Positions 43,334-51,636 of a DNA stretch of 64,000 bases are shown here, in pieces; position 1 is the first letter of the stretch, and each line of letters begins with the position of its first letter. The notes under the pieces were generated by a model. That model worked only from the letters and a program-made list of their open reading frames with translations, made no database searches and was not told the DNA's origin. The stretch is from Thalassospira mesophila (lineage in GTDB: Bacteria; Pseudomonadota; Alphaproteobacteria; Rhodospirillales; Thalassospiraceae): NCBI RefSeq assembly GCF_002115755.1, contig NZ_JFKA01000010.1, forward strand, positions 1 through 64,000, written 5' to 3'. Both the position numbers and the translations under genes were made by a program.

Positions 43334-44041
43334 GTGAGCAACGCAGCCCTTCATTCCCCGTCGCTTCCGATTGACATGCCCGACCCGCACGGGAGTACCC
43401 GGATTGTGCAGACCAAATCTTCAAACTCAGCTTTTCCACCGCCGCCCGATATTGAACCGCTGCCGGAAAAATCGCAAAATTCAACGGCGCGTTCTGGCCG
43501 GGCCACCCCGCCAAAAGGCGGTGCCATCGGAACGTTCATTTATGGCGTTCATATGCTGTCAAAAATATGTGGTGCCGCATCGGCTGCCATGTTCACCATT
43601 GCCATGCTGATTATTTGCCAGTTGGTCTTTATGCGCTATGTGCTGAATGCCTCCACTGTCTGGCAAACCGAAGCCGTTATTTTTCTTATGATCGGGGCCA
43701 CGCTGGTCGGCCTGCCTTATGTGCAAATGATCCGCGGCCATGTGAATGTCGATTTGTTGCCGATGTATCTTAAACGCCGCAATCGTAAAATTCTGGCAGT
43801 TATCATTCTTCTTTTCGGCATCGCGATCAGTGCTTTGTTCGGCTTTTACGGCATCGAACTTGTGATCGACGCCCATAATGGCGGCTGGCATTCCGAAACA
43901 GTTTGGGGCGTTGCCCTGTGGAAACCCTATAGCGCGCTTCCCATCGGCTTTTGCCTGCTGTTTTTGCAATTTGCCGCCGACCTTGCCGGGTTGATCACCG
44001 ATCGCACCACCCCGTTTGACATCCCCGAAGACGCCGCATAA
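43334..44041 (+). CDS. matQ: TRAP transporter small permease for malonate
   Basis: 235 residues with a GTG start preceded by a strong AAGGAGG. The first ~65 residues are hydrophilic and Pro/Ser-rich, an extension beyond the DctQ core. The core has four helices with FMRYVLNASTVWQTEAVIFLMIGATLVGLPYVQMIRGHVNVDLLP, the DctQ signature. It is 12 bases from matM. Confidence 0.9.
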   Translation: MSNAALHSPSLPIDMPDPHGSTRIVQTKSSNSAFPPPPDIEPLPEKSQNSTARSGRATPPKGGAIGTFIYGVHMLSKICGAASAAMFTIAMLIICQLVFMRYVLNASTVWQTEAVIFLMIGATLVGLPYVQMIRGHVNVDLLPMYLKRRNRKILAVIILLFGIAISALFGFYGIELVIDAHNGGWHSETVWGVALWKPYSALPIGFCLLFLQFAADLAGLITDRTTPFDIPEDAA

Positions 44042-44053
44042 GGAGAGCACCTG

Positions 44054-45373
44054 ATGGATCCCTTGCTTCTTGCTGCCCTTGTCGGCATCTCGACGACACT
44101 TGTCCTGTTTTCAGGCATTCCGGTGGGCATTGGCCTTCTGGTGATCAGTGTCGGCTTTATCATGGTTTTTGATGGCGTCGGCTCGCTGCCGCTTCTGCCC
44201 GAAATTCTGTTTGGCAAACTCGACAGCTTCGAAGTTCTCGCCATTCCCATGTTTATTTTAATGGGCGCTGTTGTGGCCTCATCGCGCGCCGGGGGCGACC
44301 TTTATTCCGCCCTTGATCGCTGGCTCACCCGTGTGCCTGGCGGGCTGGTTATATCCAACCTTGGTGCCTGTGCCATCTTTTCGGCCCTGTCAGGGTCATC
44401 ACCGGCCACCTGTGCTGCCATTGGCAAAATGGGCATTCCCGCCATGCGCGAACGCGGTTTCCCCGATACGGTTGCCGCGGGCTCCATTGCCGCAGGCGGA
44501 ACGCTTGGCATTTTGATCCCGCCCAGCGTCACCATGATCATTTACGGCATTTCGACGGAAACCTCGATCGGGCGGCTGTTTCTGGCCGGTTTGATGCCGG
44601 GGTTAATGCTAACCGCCATGTTTATGGCCTGGTCGATTTATTCCACCTGGCGCCAGGGCCATGCCGGCACGGCACTGGCATCGGTTTCCTATAGCTGGAA
44701 AGAAAAGTTTGAAATCCTGCCGCGTATTCTGCCATTTCTGGTGATCATTGCTGCCGTTCTGTTTGCCCTTTATGGCGGTGTTGCCACCCCGTCGGAAACG
44801 GCCGGTGTCGGTGCGCTATTTTGCCTGCTGACTGCCGTTGTGGTTTACCGCATGTGGCAGCCGACCAAACTTTGGCACATCCTGCGCGATACCACCCGTG
44901 AATCGGTTATGATCCTTTTGATCATTGGGGCGGCGGGCCTGTTTAGCTATATGCTGTCGAGCCTGTATATCACCCAGTCAATCGCCCACTGGATTTCCGA
45001 TCTTGATGTTAATCGCTGGGTGTTGATGGGTTTCATCAATGTATTCCTGCTGATCAGCGGCTTTTTCCTGCCGCCGGTTGCCGTGATTTTGATGTCCGCC
45101 CCCATCCTGTTACCCGTCATTGTCAGCGCCGGATTTGATCCCTACTGGTTTGCCGTGATCCTGACGATCAACATGGAAATTGGCCTGATCACGCCGCCGG
45201 TTGGTTTGAACCTGTATGTCATTAACGGCATTGCCCCCGACATTCGCCTGCAAACCATCCTTAAGGGTGCCATGCCCTATGTCGCCTGCATGATCGTTGC
45301 CATTGTCATTTTGTGTATCTTTCCTGATATTGCCACCTGGTTGCCCAATGCCATGATCGGAGGAGGCCGCTAA
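44054..45373 (+). CDS. matM: TRAP transporter large permease for malonate
   Basis: 439 residues, the normal DctM size, with about 12 membrane segments. Signatures: FEVLAIPMFILMGAVVASSRAGGDLY, FSALSGSSPATCAAIGKMGIPAM and AAGGTLGILIPPSVTMIIYG (residues about 142-161). The C-terminus DIATWLPNAMIGGGR is typical. The TAA stop overlaps the matA ATG (TAATG), linking uptake with the catabolic enzymes. Confidence 0.93.
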   Translation: MDPLLLAALVGISTTLVLFSGIPVGIGLLVISVGFIMVFDGVGSLPLLPEILFGKLDSFEVLAIPMFILMGAVVASSRAGGDLYSALDRWLTRVPGGLVISNLGACAIFSALSGSSPATCAAIGKMGIPAMRERGFPDTVAAGSIAAGGTLGILIPPSVTMIIYGISTETSIGRLFLAGLMPGLMLTAMFMAWSIYSTWRQGHAGTALASVSYSWKEKFEILPRILPFLVIIAAVLFALYGGVATPSETAGVGALFCLLTAVVVYRMWQPTKLWHILRDTTRESVMILLIIGAAGLFSYMLSSLYITQSIAHWISDLDVNRWVLMGFINVFLLISGFFLPPVAVILMSAPILLPVIVSAGFDPYWFAVILTINMEIGLITPPVGLNLYVINGIAPDIRLQTILKGAMPYVACMIVAIVILCIFPDIATWLPNAMIGGGR

Positions 45374-46695
45374 TGTCTGGAATTTCTGTTCGCAACTGGA
45401 TTTCATCCATTGCCGATCGCGGGCGTGAATTGCTGGATCTACCCCTAAGCGTCCCGCAAGACCCGTTCCTGCGCCAGGCCACCTTATGCCATGATCTGGT
45501 GTCACAAAAAGGCGAAGCGCGCGGCACGGCCCTGGCCCGCGAAGTGGTGCGTGGCTGGGAAAACCTGGCGGAAAAGGACCATTTGCGTTTTTTCGAAATG
45601 ATGCAAAACGAATTTTCCGCCGACCAAATTGCTGTTATTACCGCGTCCGACGCCTATAAGGCCGATCCCAACGAAGTTAACCTGGCCGCTTTAACACAGG
45701 CCTCCGAACCGGCCCGCCAGGAACTTCTGCGCCGGATCAACATGGCACCGGGCGGCACACGCGCCATTGTTGATATGCGCAATGTGTTGCTTAACCTGAT
45801 CAAAACCAACCGCCAGCTTGAACCGCTCAATGCCGACATGCAGCATTTGCTGACCAGCTGGTTTAACCGTGGTTTTCTGGAACTGCGCCATATTGACTGG
45901 GAAACATCGGCATCGGTTTTGGAAAAACTGATCCGCTATGAAGCGGTTCATGAAATTCAGGGCTGGGACGATTTGCGTCGCCGCCTGGCCGATGACCGAA
46001 AATGTTTTGCCTTTTTCCACCCCGCCATGCCCGATGACCCGTTGATATTTGTTGAAGTCGCCCTGGTGCATGGGTTGGCCGATAGTGTGCAAGCACTTTT
46101 GGCCCCCGAAATTGACGAAACAGCGCAATCAAAAGCCAACACCGCCATTTTCTATTCAATCAGCAACTGCCAAACCGGATTACGCGGTATTTCCTTTGGC
46201 AATTTCCTGATCAAACAGGTGGTCGAGGAACTGAAACGCGAATTTCCCAAGCTGGACCAGTTCGCCACCCTGTCGCCAATCCCCGGTTTTATGGGCTGGT
46301 TACGCACCCGGCAAAAATCCGATAATGACGATGCCAAACAGGCAGGCGACATATTGGCTGCCATGGAAGATGATGGCTGGGTTTCCGACCCTGTCCGGGC
46401 CGATGCCCTGAAAAAACCCACCTTGCAACTATGTGCGCGCTATCTGGCCCATGCCAAACGCGGCAAATCGCCACTGGACCCCACGGCCCGTTTTCACCTG
46501 GGCAACGGGGCGCGGCTGGAACGTTTGAACTGGATGGGCGATATTTCAACCAAGGGGCTGCGTCAGTCCGGCGGGTTGATGGTCAATTACGCCTACCATC
46601 TTGATAATATTGAACGAAATCACGAATCACTGGTCAATGACGGCAAAATTGCCGTATCGCGCGCCGTATCGCAGCTTGCCGGTAACCAAGGATAG
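45373..46695 (+). CDS. matA: Malonyl-CoA decarboxylase
   Basis: 440 residues. It turns malonyl-CoA into acetyl-CoA and CO2. Matches to the family: an N-terminal helical domain (residues about 1-160, including LDDMRNVLL-like VDMRNVLLNLI), then the GNAT-fold catalytic domain with the conserved SISNCQTGLRGISFGNFLIKQVVEEL stretch and FHLGNGARLERLNWMGD, which contains the catalytic His (near residue 378). It is translationally coupled to matM and 6 bases before matB. Confidence 0.94.
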   Translation: MSGISVRNWISSIADRGRELLDLPLSVPQDPFLRQATLCHDLVSQKGEARGTALAREVVRGWENLAEKDHLRFFEMMQNEFSADQIAVITASDAYKADPNEVNLAALTQASEPARQELLRRINMAPGGTRAIVDMRNVLLNLIKTNRQLEPLNADMQHLLTSWFNRGFLELRHIDWETSASVLEKLIRYEAVHEIQGWDDLRRRLADDRKCFAFFHPAMPDDPLIFVEVALVHGLADSVQALLAPEIDETAQSKANTAIFYSISNCQTGLRGISFGNFLIKQVVEELKREFPKLDQFATLSPIPGFMGWLRTRQKSDNDDAKQAGDILAAMEDDGWVSDPVRADALKKPTLQLCARYLAHAKRGKSPLDPTARFHLGNGARLERLNWMGDISTKGLRQSGGLMVNYAYHLDNIERNHESLVNDGKIAVSRAVSQLAGNQG

Positions 46696-46701
46696 CCTTC
46701 C

Positions 46702-48228
46702 ATGTCAGAAAACCTGCTTTTAGAATTTATCAACCGGTTCCCGGCCGATCGCTCAGCACCTTTCCTGACCGAATATGATGGATCAGACGTCAGCTTTGCC
46801 GACCTTTTAAACCGCACCGGGCGTTATGCCAGTGTTCTGGCCGGTCATGGTGTGGTCAAGGGCGACCGCGTTGCCGTTCAGGTCGACAAATCATCCGACG
46901 TGATTGCGCTATATCTGGCCTGTTTGCAGTTGGGTGCCATTCATTTGCCGCTAAATACCGCCTATACCGGCGATGAAATTGCCTATTTCCTTGGCGATGC
47001 GGCCCCGCGCGTTTTTGTTTGCCGCCCCGACCGGTTTGAAACGTCACAAACCCTTGCCGGGCAAAATGATGTTGCTGCTGTGCTGACCCTTGGCACAAAG
47101 GGCGATGGTTCGCTTAATGACGAAGCCGCCAGTGCCGCTGCGCGCACCGACATTGCCGATGTCACCAGCGACGATATTGCCGCCATTCTTTACACATCGG
47201 GCACCACCGGGCGCTCCAAGGGGGCGATGCTCAGCCATGGCAATCTCACCTCGAACGCGCTGACTTTGCACAAGGCATGGGGCTTTAAACCCGACGATGT
47301 ATTGCTGCACGCCTTGCCGCTGTTTCACACCCACGGGCTGTTTGTCGCGGTTAACATCATGCTGCTTAATGGCGGCAAAATCATCTTGCTGTCAAAATTC
47401 GATGCCGATGATGTTATCGAACGCCTGCCAAAATCAACTGTGCTGATGGGCGTTCCCACCTTCTATACCCGCCTTTTGGCCCATCCCGGTTTTGACCGCG
47501 ATGTTGTGTCGAACATGCGGTTGTTTGTATCAGGCTCGGCCCCGCTTCTGGCCGAAACCCACGACCAGTTTTTCGAACGTACCGGTCTTAAAATTCTCGA
47601 ACGTTATGGCATGACCGAAACCTGCATGAACACGTCCAACCCGCTGGACGGCGAACGCCGCCCCGGTGCCGTTGGCCCAACCCTGCCCGGCATTGAAGCC
47701 CGTGTTTGTGACAAGGATGGCAACATTTTGCCGCACGGCGAAATTGGCGTGCTTGAAGTGCGTGGCCCCAATGTGTTCAAGGGGTACTGGCAAATGCCGG
47801 AAAAAACCGCATCGGAATTTCGCGCCGACGGCTTTTTCATTACCGGCGATCTGGCGACACTGGGTGATGACGGCTATGTCACCATTGTTGGCCGTGACAA
47901 GGATCTGATCATTTCGGGCGGCTTTAACGTCTATCCCAAGGAAGTCGAAGAAATTATCGGCGACTATGCCGAAGTTGGCGAAATTGCCGTCTTTGGCCTG
48001 CCGCACCCCGACTTTGGCGAGGCTGTTGCCGCTGTTATCGTCCCGGCCAGCGCCAGCGGGTTTGACGAGCAGGAAATTATCAAACGCACCCAGGATAAAC
48101 TGGCAAAATTCAAGGTTCCCAAGCGGATCTGGACAATTGATGAATTGCCCCGCAACACCATGGGCAAGGTGCAAAAGGCCCAGTTGCGCACCAAATATGC
48201 CGAAACCTTTAAAGGCGGCAAAAACTGA
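46702..48228 (+). CDS. matB: Malonate:CoA ligase (malonyl-CoA synthetase)
   Basis: A 508-residue acyl-adenylate-forming enzyme. It activates malonate to malonyl-CoA with ATP, supplying matA. Motifs: the phosphate loop YTSGTTGRSKGAML (about residues 164-177), ERYGMTETCMNTSNPLDGERRPGAVG, the substrate-pocket region with the Arg pair that recognises the malonate carboxylate, FFITGDLATLGDDGYVTIVGRDKD, and the C-terminal catalytic Lys in PRNTMGKVQK. Last gene of the mat operon. Confidence 0.94.
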   Translation: MSENLLLEFINRFPADRSAPFLTEYDGSDVSFADLLNRTGRYASVLAGHGVVKGDRVAVQVDKSSDVIALYLACLQLGAIHLPLNTAYTGDEIAYFLGDAAPRVFVCRPDRFETSQTLAGQNDVAAVLTLGTKGDGSLNDEAASAAARTDIADVTSDDIAAILYTSGTTGRSKGAMLSHGNLTSNALTLHKAWGFKPDDVLLHALPLFHTHGLFVAVNIMLLNGGKIILLSKFDADDVIERLPKSTVLMGVPTFYTRLLAHPGFDRDVVSNMRLFVSGSAPLLAETHDQFFERTGLKILERYGMTETCMNTSNPLDGERRPGAVGPTLPGIEARVCDKDGNILPHGEIGVLEVRGPNVFKGYWQMPEKTASEFRADGFFITGDLATLGDDGYVTIVGRDKDLIISGGFNVYPKEVEEIIGDYAEVGEIAVFGLPHPDFGEAVAAVIVPASASGFDEQEIIKRTQDKLAKFKVPKRIWTIDELPRNTMGKVQKAQLRTKYAETFKGGKN

Positions 48229-48313
48229 CTTCCCGGTGATTTACCGGCCAGGTGTCTTGCACCCTCACCCGGTGCAAACAACGCCCCGCCGATAACATTG
48301 TTTCACCTGACTA

Positions 48314-48348
48314 CGCCGGGCAACAATTGCTGTTGTCCGGCGTCTTTT
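48314..48348 (+). terminator. Terminator of the mat operon
   Basis: CGCCGGGCAACA and TGTTGTCCGGCG form a 12-bp stem with one G-T, followed by TCTTTTT. Confidence 0.9.
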
Positions 48349-48405
48349 TATCAGGTCCAATACCCCCATCCCTTTGTGGCCTTTTTATTCGCGGAGAAAC
48401 ATCTC

Positions 48406-49392
48406 ATGACCGCTTTGCATGCCCGCCAAATTCAAATCGAAACGCCCGGCCCCGCCAGCAACATGGCCGTTAAAACCGTGCCGTTGGCCGAACCGGGCGC
48501 CAACGAAATTCGTATTCGCCATACCGCCATTGGCTTTAATTTTATCGATGTTTATCAACGCGGCGGGGCCTATGCCCTGCCCCTGCCCAGCCCGCTGGGC
48601 CACGAAGCCGCCGGTATTGTTGACGCAGTTGGCAGCAACGTTACCGATTTTGGTGTTGGCGACCGGGTTGCCTATATGAATGCCGGGCTGGGTGCCTATG
48701 CCGATATGCGCAATGTCAGCGCCGATAAGGTTGTTCCCCTGCCCGATAATGTTTCGGACGAAGACGCCGCCGCCCTGATATTTAAAGGCATGACAGCCCA
48801 GTATTTGCTAAAGCACACCTGCCCGGTACAGGCGGGCGATATGGTGATTGTTCATGCCGCTGCTGGCGGGGTTGGGCAAATCCTGTCGCGTTGGGCCAAG
48901 GCATTGGGCGCATTTGTGGTCGGCACCGCCGGGTCGGACGAAAAATGTGCCATCGCGCGCGATGCCGGGTGCGACATTGCCATAAATTACCGCAACGAAA
49001 ACTGGGCTGACGACCTGCTGGCCGCCACCGATGGCCGCAAGGCCCGTGTCGTTTATGATGCGGTGGGCAAACATACCTTTATGCACTCGCTTGATCTGGC
49101 TCAGCCATTTGGCATGGTTGTGCTTTACGGGGCGGCGTCTGGCCCTGCCCCCGATATTGCCCCGGAAATATTGAACAAAAAGGGCTGCCTGTTCTTAACC
49201 CGCCCGTCGGTATTTCCGCATAATGCACAACAGGACCGTTTTCGCGCCAATGCGGCGGATTTGTTTGATGCCATTGGCCGGGGCTATGTCAAAGCCAGCA
49301 TCGGCGCACGTTTTTCCCTTGAAGACGCCGCCAAAGCCCACGAACTGGCTGAAAGCCGGGCCAGTACCGGGGCGATTTTAATGATCCCGTGA
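48406..49392 (+). CDS. Quinone oxidoreductase (NADPH, zinc-independent MDR)
   Basis: 328 residues from ATG 48406 with GCGGAGAA upstream; the frame reaches further but only this start matches the family. MDR fold: catalytic-domain segment NFIDVYQRGGAYALPLPSPLGHEAAGIV, and the NADPH loop HAAAGGVGQILSRWAKALG. There are no zinc-binding Cys/His residues, as in Qor-type quinone reductases. It reduces quinones or alpha,beta-unsaturated carbonyls. It is not linked to the mat operon, whose terminator lies in between. Confidence 0.92.
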   Translation: MTALHARQIQIETPGPASNMAVKTVPLAEPGANEIRIRHTAIGFNFIDVYQRGGAYALPLPSPLGHEAAGIVDAVGSNVTDFGVGDRVAYMNAGLGAYADMRNVSADKVVPLPDNVSDEDAAALIFKGMTAQYLLKHTCPVQAGDMVIVHAAAGGVGQILSRWAKALGAFVVGTAGSDEKCAIARDAGCDIAINYRNENWADDLLAATDGRKARVVYDAVGKHTFMHSLDLAQPFGMVVLYGAASGPAPDIAPEILNKKGCLFLTRPSVFPHNAQQDRFRANAADLFDAIGRGYVKASIGARFSLEDAAKAHELAESRASTGAILMIP

Positions 49393-49431
49393 TCGCAACC
49401 GGCCCGGCATTTTTCAAGGCTGACCTTATTT

Positions 49432-49459
49432 CCCGATGCCCAATCGCGCGGGCATCGGG
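49432..49459 (+). terminator. Hairpin after the quinone oxidoreductase gene
   Basis: CCCGATGCCC and GGGCATCGGG form a perfect 10-bp stem. No T tract follows, so its role as a terminator is uncertain. Confidence 0.45.
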
Positions 49460-49530
49460 GATCACACTGGCTGTTGGCTGGCAAACCCATTAGGGTGGCA
49501 CAAAGCATTTTGGCAACAGGCGGCACATGA

Positions 49531-50481
49531 ATGACCAGTTCGGCCCTATGGTATCGGCACTTTGGCGACCCTATCGATGTTCTGAAACTTGAAACCTCCC
49601 CCCTCGCGGCGTTATCAGCGGGCCTTGTCCGGGTTCAAATGCTGGCCGCGCCGCTTAATCCATCCGATCTTATCCCCATCACCGGGGCCTATCGCCACCG
49701 CATCGGCCCGCCGCAAATTGCCGGGTATGAAGGTTTGGGTGTCATTACCGAAATATCCCCCGGTGCGGCCTGCGCGTTTAAGGTCGGGCAACGGGTTTTG
49801 CCGCTGCGTGCCAACGGCACATGGCAAAATTACGTCGATGCCGACCCGGCATGGATGGTTGCCGTGCCCGATGATATCAGCGATGAAATTGCCCTGCGCG
49901 GCTATATCAACCCGCTGGCAGCGTGGTTGATGCTCGATATATGGCCGGCAAAGGACAAACATATTGTTGTTACGGCGGCAGGGTCATCCTGCGCGGGGTT
50001 GCTGATCCAATGGGCCATTGCAAACGGGGCTGCATCGGTACATGGCATTTACCGCACCCCGTCACGCAAGGCAGAAATACAGGCCCTTGGCGCAACCGCC
50101 ATCGACATGAGCAATCAACCCGCCATCGAAACGCTCGCAGCACAGACTGATATTGTTTTTGATGCCGTCGGCGGGGATCTGGCGCGGGTGCTTCTGGGGC
50201 ATATGCCACAAGGATCATCGCTGGTATCTTACGGGCTGTTATCGGGTCAGCTATTCGCCCTGCCCGACAATGCCCAGGCCAAAATACATCGCTTTCATTT
50301 ACGCGACCGGCTGGAAACGGTATCACCGACAAAATGGCAGGGCTGGTTTGATCAGCTTTGGCCATTGTTGCGCGATGCCTTCCTGCCGCCACTCGCAATC
50401 TACGATGTCGCCGACTGGGCTGCCGCAATTGAGTATTTCAACCAGCCCGGGCGAACCGGGAAACCGGTTTTGCAATTTTAA
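49531..50481 (+). CDS. MDR-family oxidoreductase resembling 2-enoyl thioester reductase
   Basis: 316 residues. The N-terminal domain has LNPSDLIPITGAYRHRIGPPQIAGYEGLGVITE, close to the ETR/MECR branch of the MDR superfamily, where the Tyr of the GAYRHR-like segment takes part in catalysis. The cofactor loop is atypical (TAAGSSCAGLLIQWAIANGA instead of GxGxxG), and the segment YRTPSRKAEIQALGA supports NADPH. It could reduce enoyl thioesters or other activated double bonds. The start ATG overlaps no gene and has a weak ribosome binding site. Confidence 0.83.
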   Translation: MTSSALWYRHFGDPIDVLKLETSPLAALSAGLVRVQMLAAPLNPSDLIPITGAYRHRIGPPQIAGYEGLGVITEISPGAACAFKVGQRVLPLRANGTWQNYVDADPAWMVAVPDDISDEIALRGYINPLAAWLMLDIWPAKDKHIVVTAAGSSCAGLLIQWAIANGAASVHGIYRTPSRKAEIQALGATAIDMSNQPAIETLAAQTDIVFDAVGGDLARVLLGHMPQGSSLVSYGLLSGQLFALPDNAQAKIHRFHLRDRLETVSPTKWQGWFDQLWPLLRDAFLPPLAIYDVADWAAAIEYFNQPGRTGKPVLQF

Positions 50482-50556
50482 TCCGGAACCGCTCAGGCCC
50501 CCCACCGTTAAATATCAGCCATCCCCCACCCACCTAAACACCACAAGGAATCATTC

Positions 50557-51339
50557 ATGAGCGAGCAAAACCACGCACAGGTTGCCTTCATTACCGGCGG
50601 CGCACAGGGACTGGGGTTGGGCATCAGCCGACATTTGTTAAACAATGGCTGGAAAGTCATGATGTTTGACCGCGATGAAGAAGCCGGGCGCGACGCCATG
50701 GCAGCACTTGACGAACAAAGCCGGACCCGCTGCCTGTCTTTCACCGGTGACGTAACCGATGAACAGGATGTTGCCATTGCCGTGCAACGCACGATTGACC
50801 GGTTTGGCCGCATTGACGGGCTGGTTAACAATGCCGGCATTGCCAACCCTGATAACGGGTCGTTTGAACATCTTGACTGGCAGGCATGGCGCCATGTCAT
50901 TGATGTTAATCTGGGCGGGGCGTTTCTGGTGGCAAAACATGCGACCCAGCATTTACGCAAAACCAGCGGTGCCATCGTCAATATTTCATCAACCCGCGCC
51001 TTTCAGTCCGAAGCCAACAGCGAAGCCTATGCCGCGGCCAAAGGCGGCCTTGTTGCCTTAACCCATGCCATGGCCATCAGCCTGTCGGGCGACATCCGGG
51101 TTAACGCCATTGCCCCGGGCTGGATCGAGGTTGGCGACTGGAAAAAATCTTCGGCCAAAACACAGCCCCATCATAGCGAAAGCGACAAAAAGCAACATCC
51201 TGTCGGCCGTGTTGGTGTTCCCGGCGACATTGCCCACGCGGTTGCCTTTTTGCTTGATGGCGAAAAATCCGGCTTCATCACCGGTGAAACCCTGCGCATT
51301 GATGGCGGCATGACCCATAAAATGATCTATCAGGATTAA
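50557..51339 (+). CDS. SDR-family oxidoreductase
   Basis: A 260-residue classical SDR: TGGAQGLGLGIS (NAD(P) loop, about residues 13-24), VNNAGIANPDN, NISSTRAF, and the catalytic Tyr/Lys in EAYAAAKGGL. Residues about 188-215 (EVGDWKKSSAKTQPHHSESDKKQHPVGRVG) form the variable substrate loop and are unusually His/Lys-rich. The C-terminus GETLRIDGGMTHKM is standard. The gene follows the MDR gene by 75 bases and may be co-transcribed. Confidence 0.9.
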   Translation: MSEQNHAQVAFITGGAQGLGLGISRHLLNNGWKVMMFDRDEEAGRDAMAALDEQSRTRCLSFTGDVTDEQDVAIAVQRTIDRFGRIDGLVNNAGIANPDNGSFEHLDWQAWRHVIDVNLGGAFLVAKHATQHLRKTSGAIVNISSTRAFQSEANSEAYAAAKGGLVALTHAMAISLSGDIRVNAIAPGWIEVGDWKKSSAKTQPHHSESDKKQHPVGRVGVPGDIAHAVAFLLDGEKSGFITGETLRIDGGMTHKMIYQD

Positions 51340-51379
51340 TGCGACTCGCTCGCATTAATTGAAATATTGTCTTGTGCGA

Positions 51380-51411
51380 ACACCCCGGCTGAGAAATTTC
51401 AACCGGGGTGT
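51380..51411 (+). terminator. Hairpin after the SDR gene
   Basis: ACACCCCGG and CCGGGGTGT form a 9-bp stem with a 14-base loop; the T tract is weak (ATTGGTT). Confidence 0.5.
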
Positions 51412-51536
51412 ATTGGTTATGTCGATACCGTACACACGCAAAAAGCGCAGTTTTTCAGGATTTTCCAACGCAACACACGCAAAAGCTTTGGTTACTCGCG
51501 TCGGAAGCCTCAAAGTTGGACTTTTATGTCGCTATT

Positions 51537-51555
51537 GATAATCATGATCATTATC
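51537..51555. promoter_or_regulatory. Fur box of the siderophore receptor
   Basis: GATAATCATGATCATTATC matches the classical 19-bp Fur box (GATAATGATAATCATTATC) at 17 of 19 positions and is itself nearly palindromic. It lies 81 bases before the receptor start. Confidence 0.8.
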
Positions 51556-51636
51556 ATTGCGACTAATTATTATTAATGATATCGGAACCCCAGTTTTGCG
51601 GGCCACAGCCCGCGCCAAAATCCTTGGGGAACCGAT

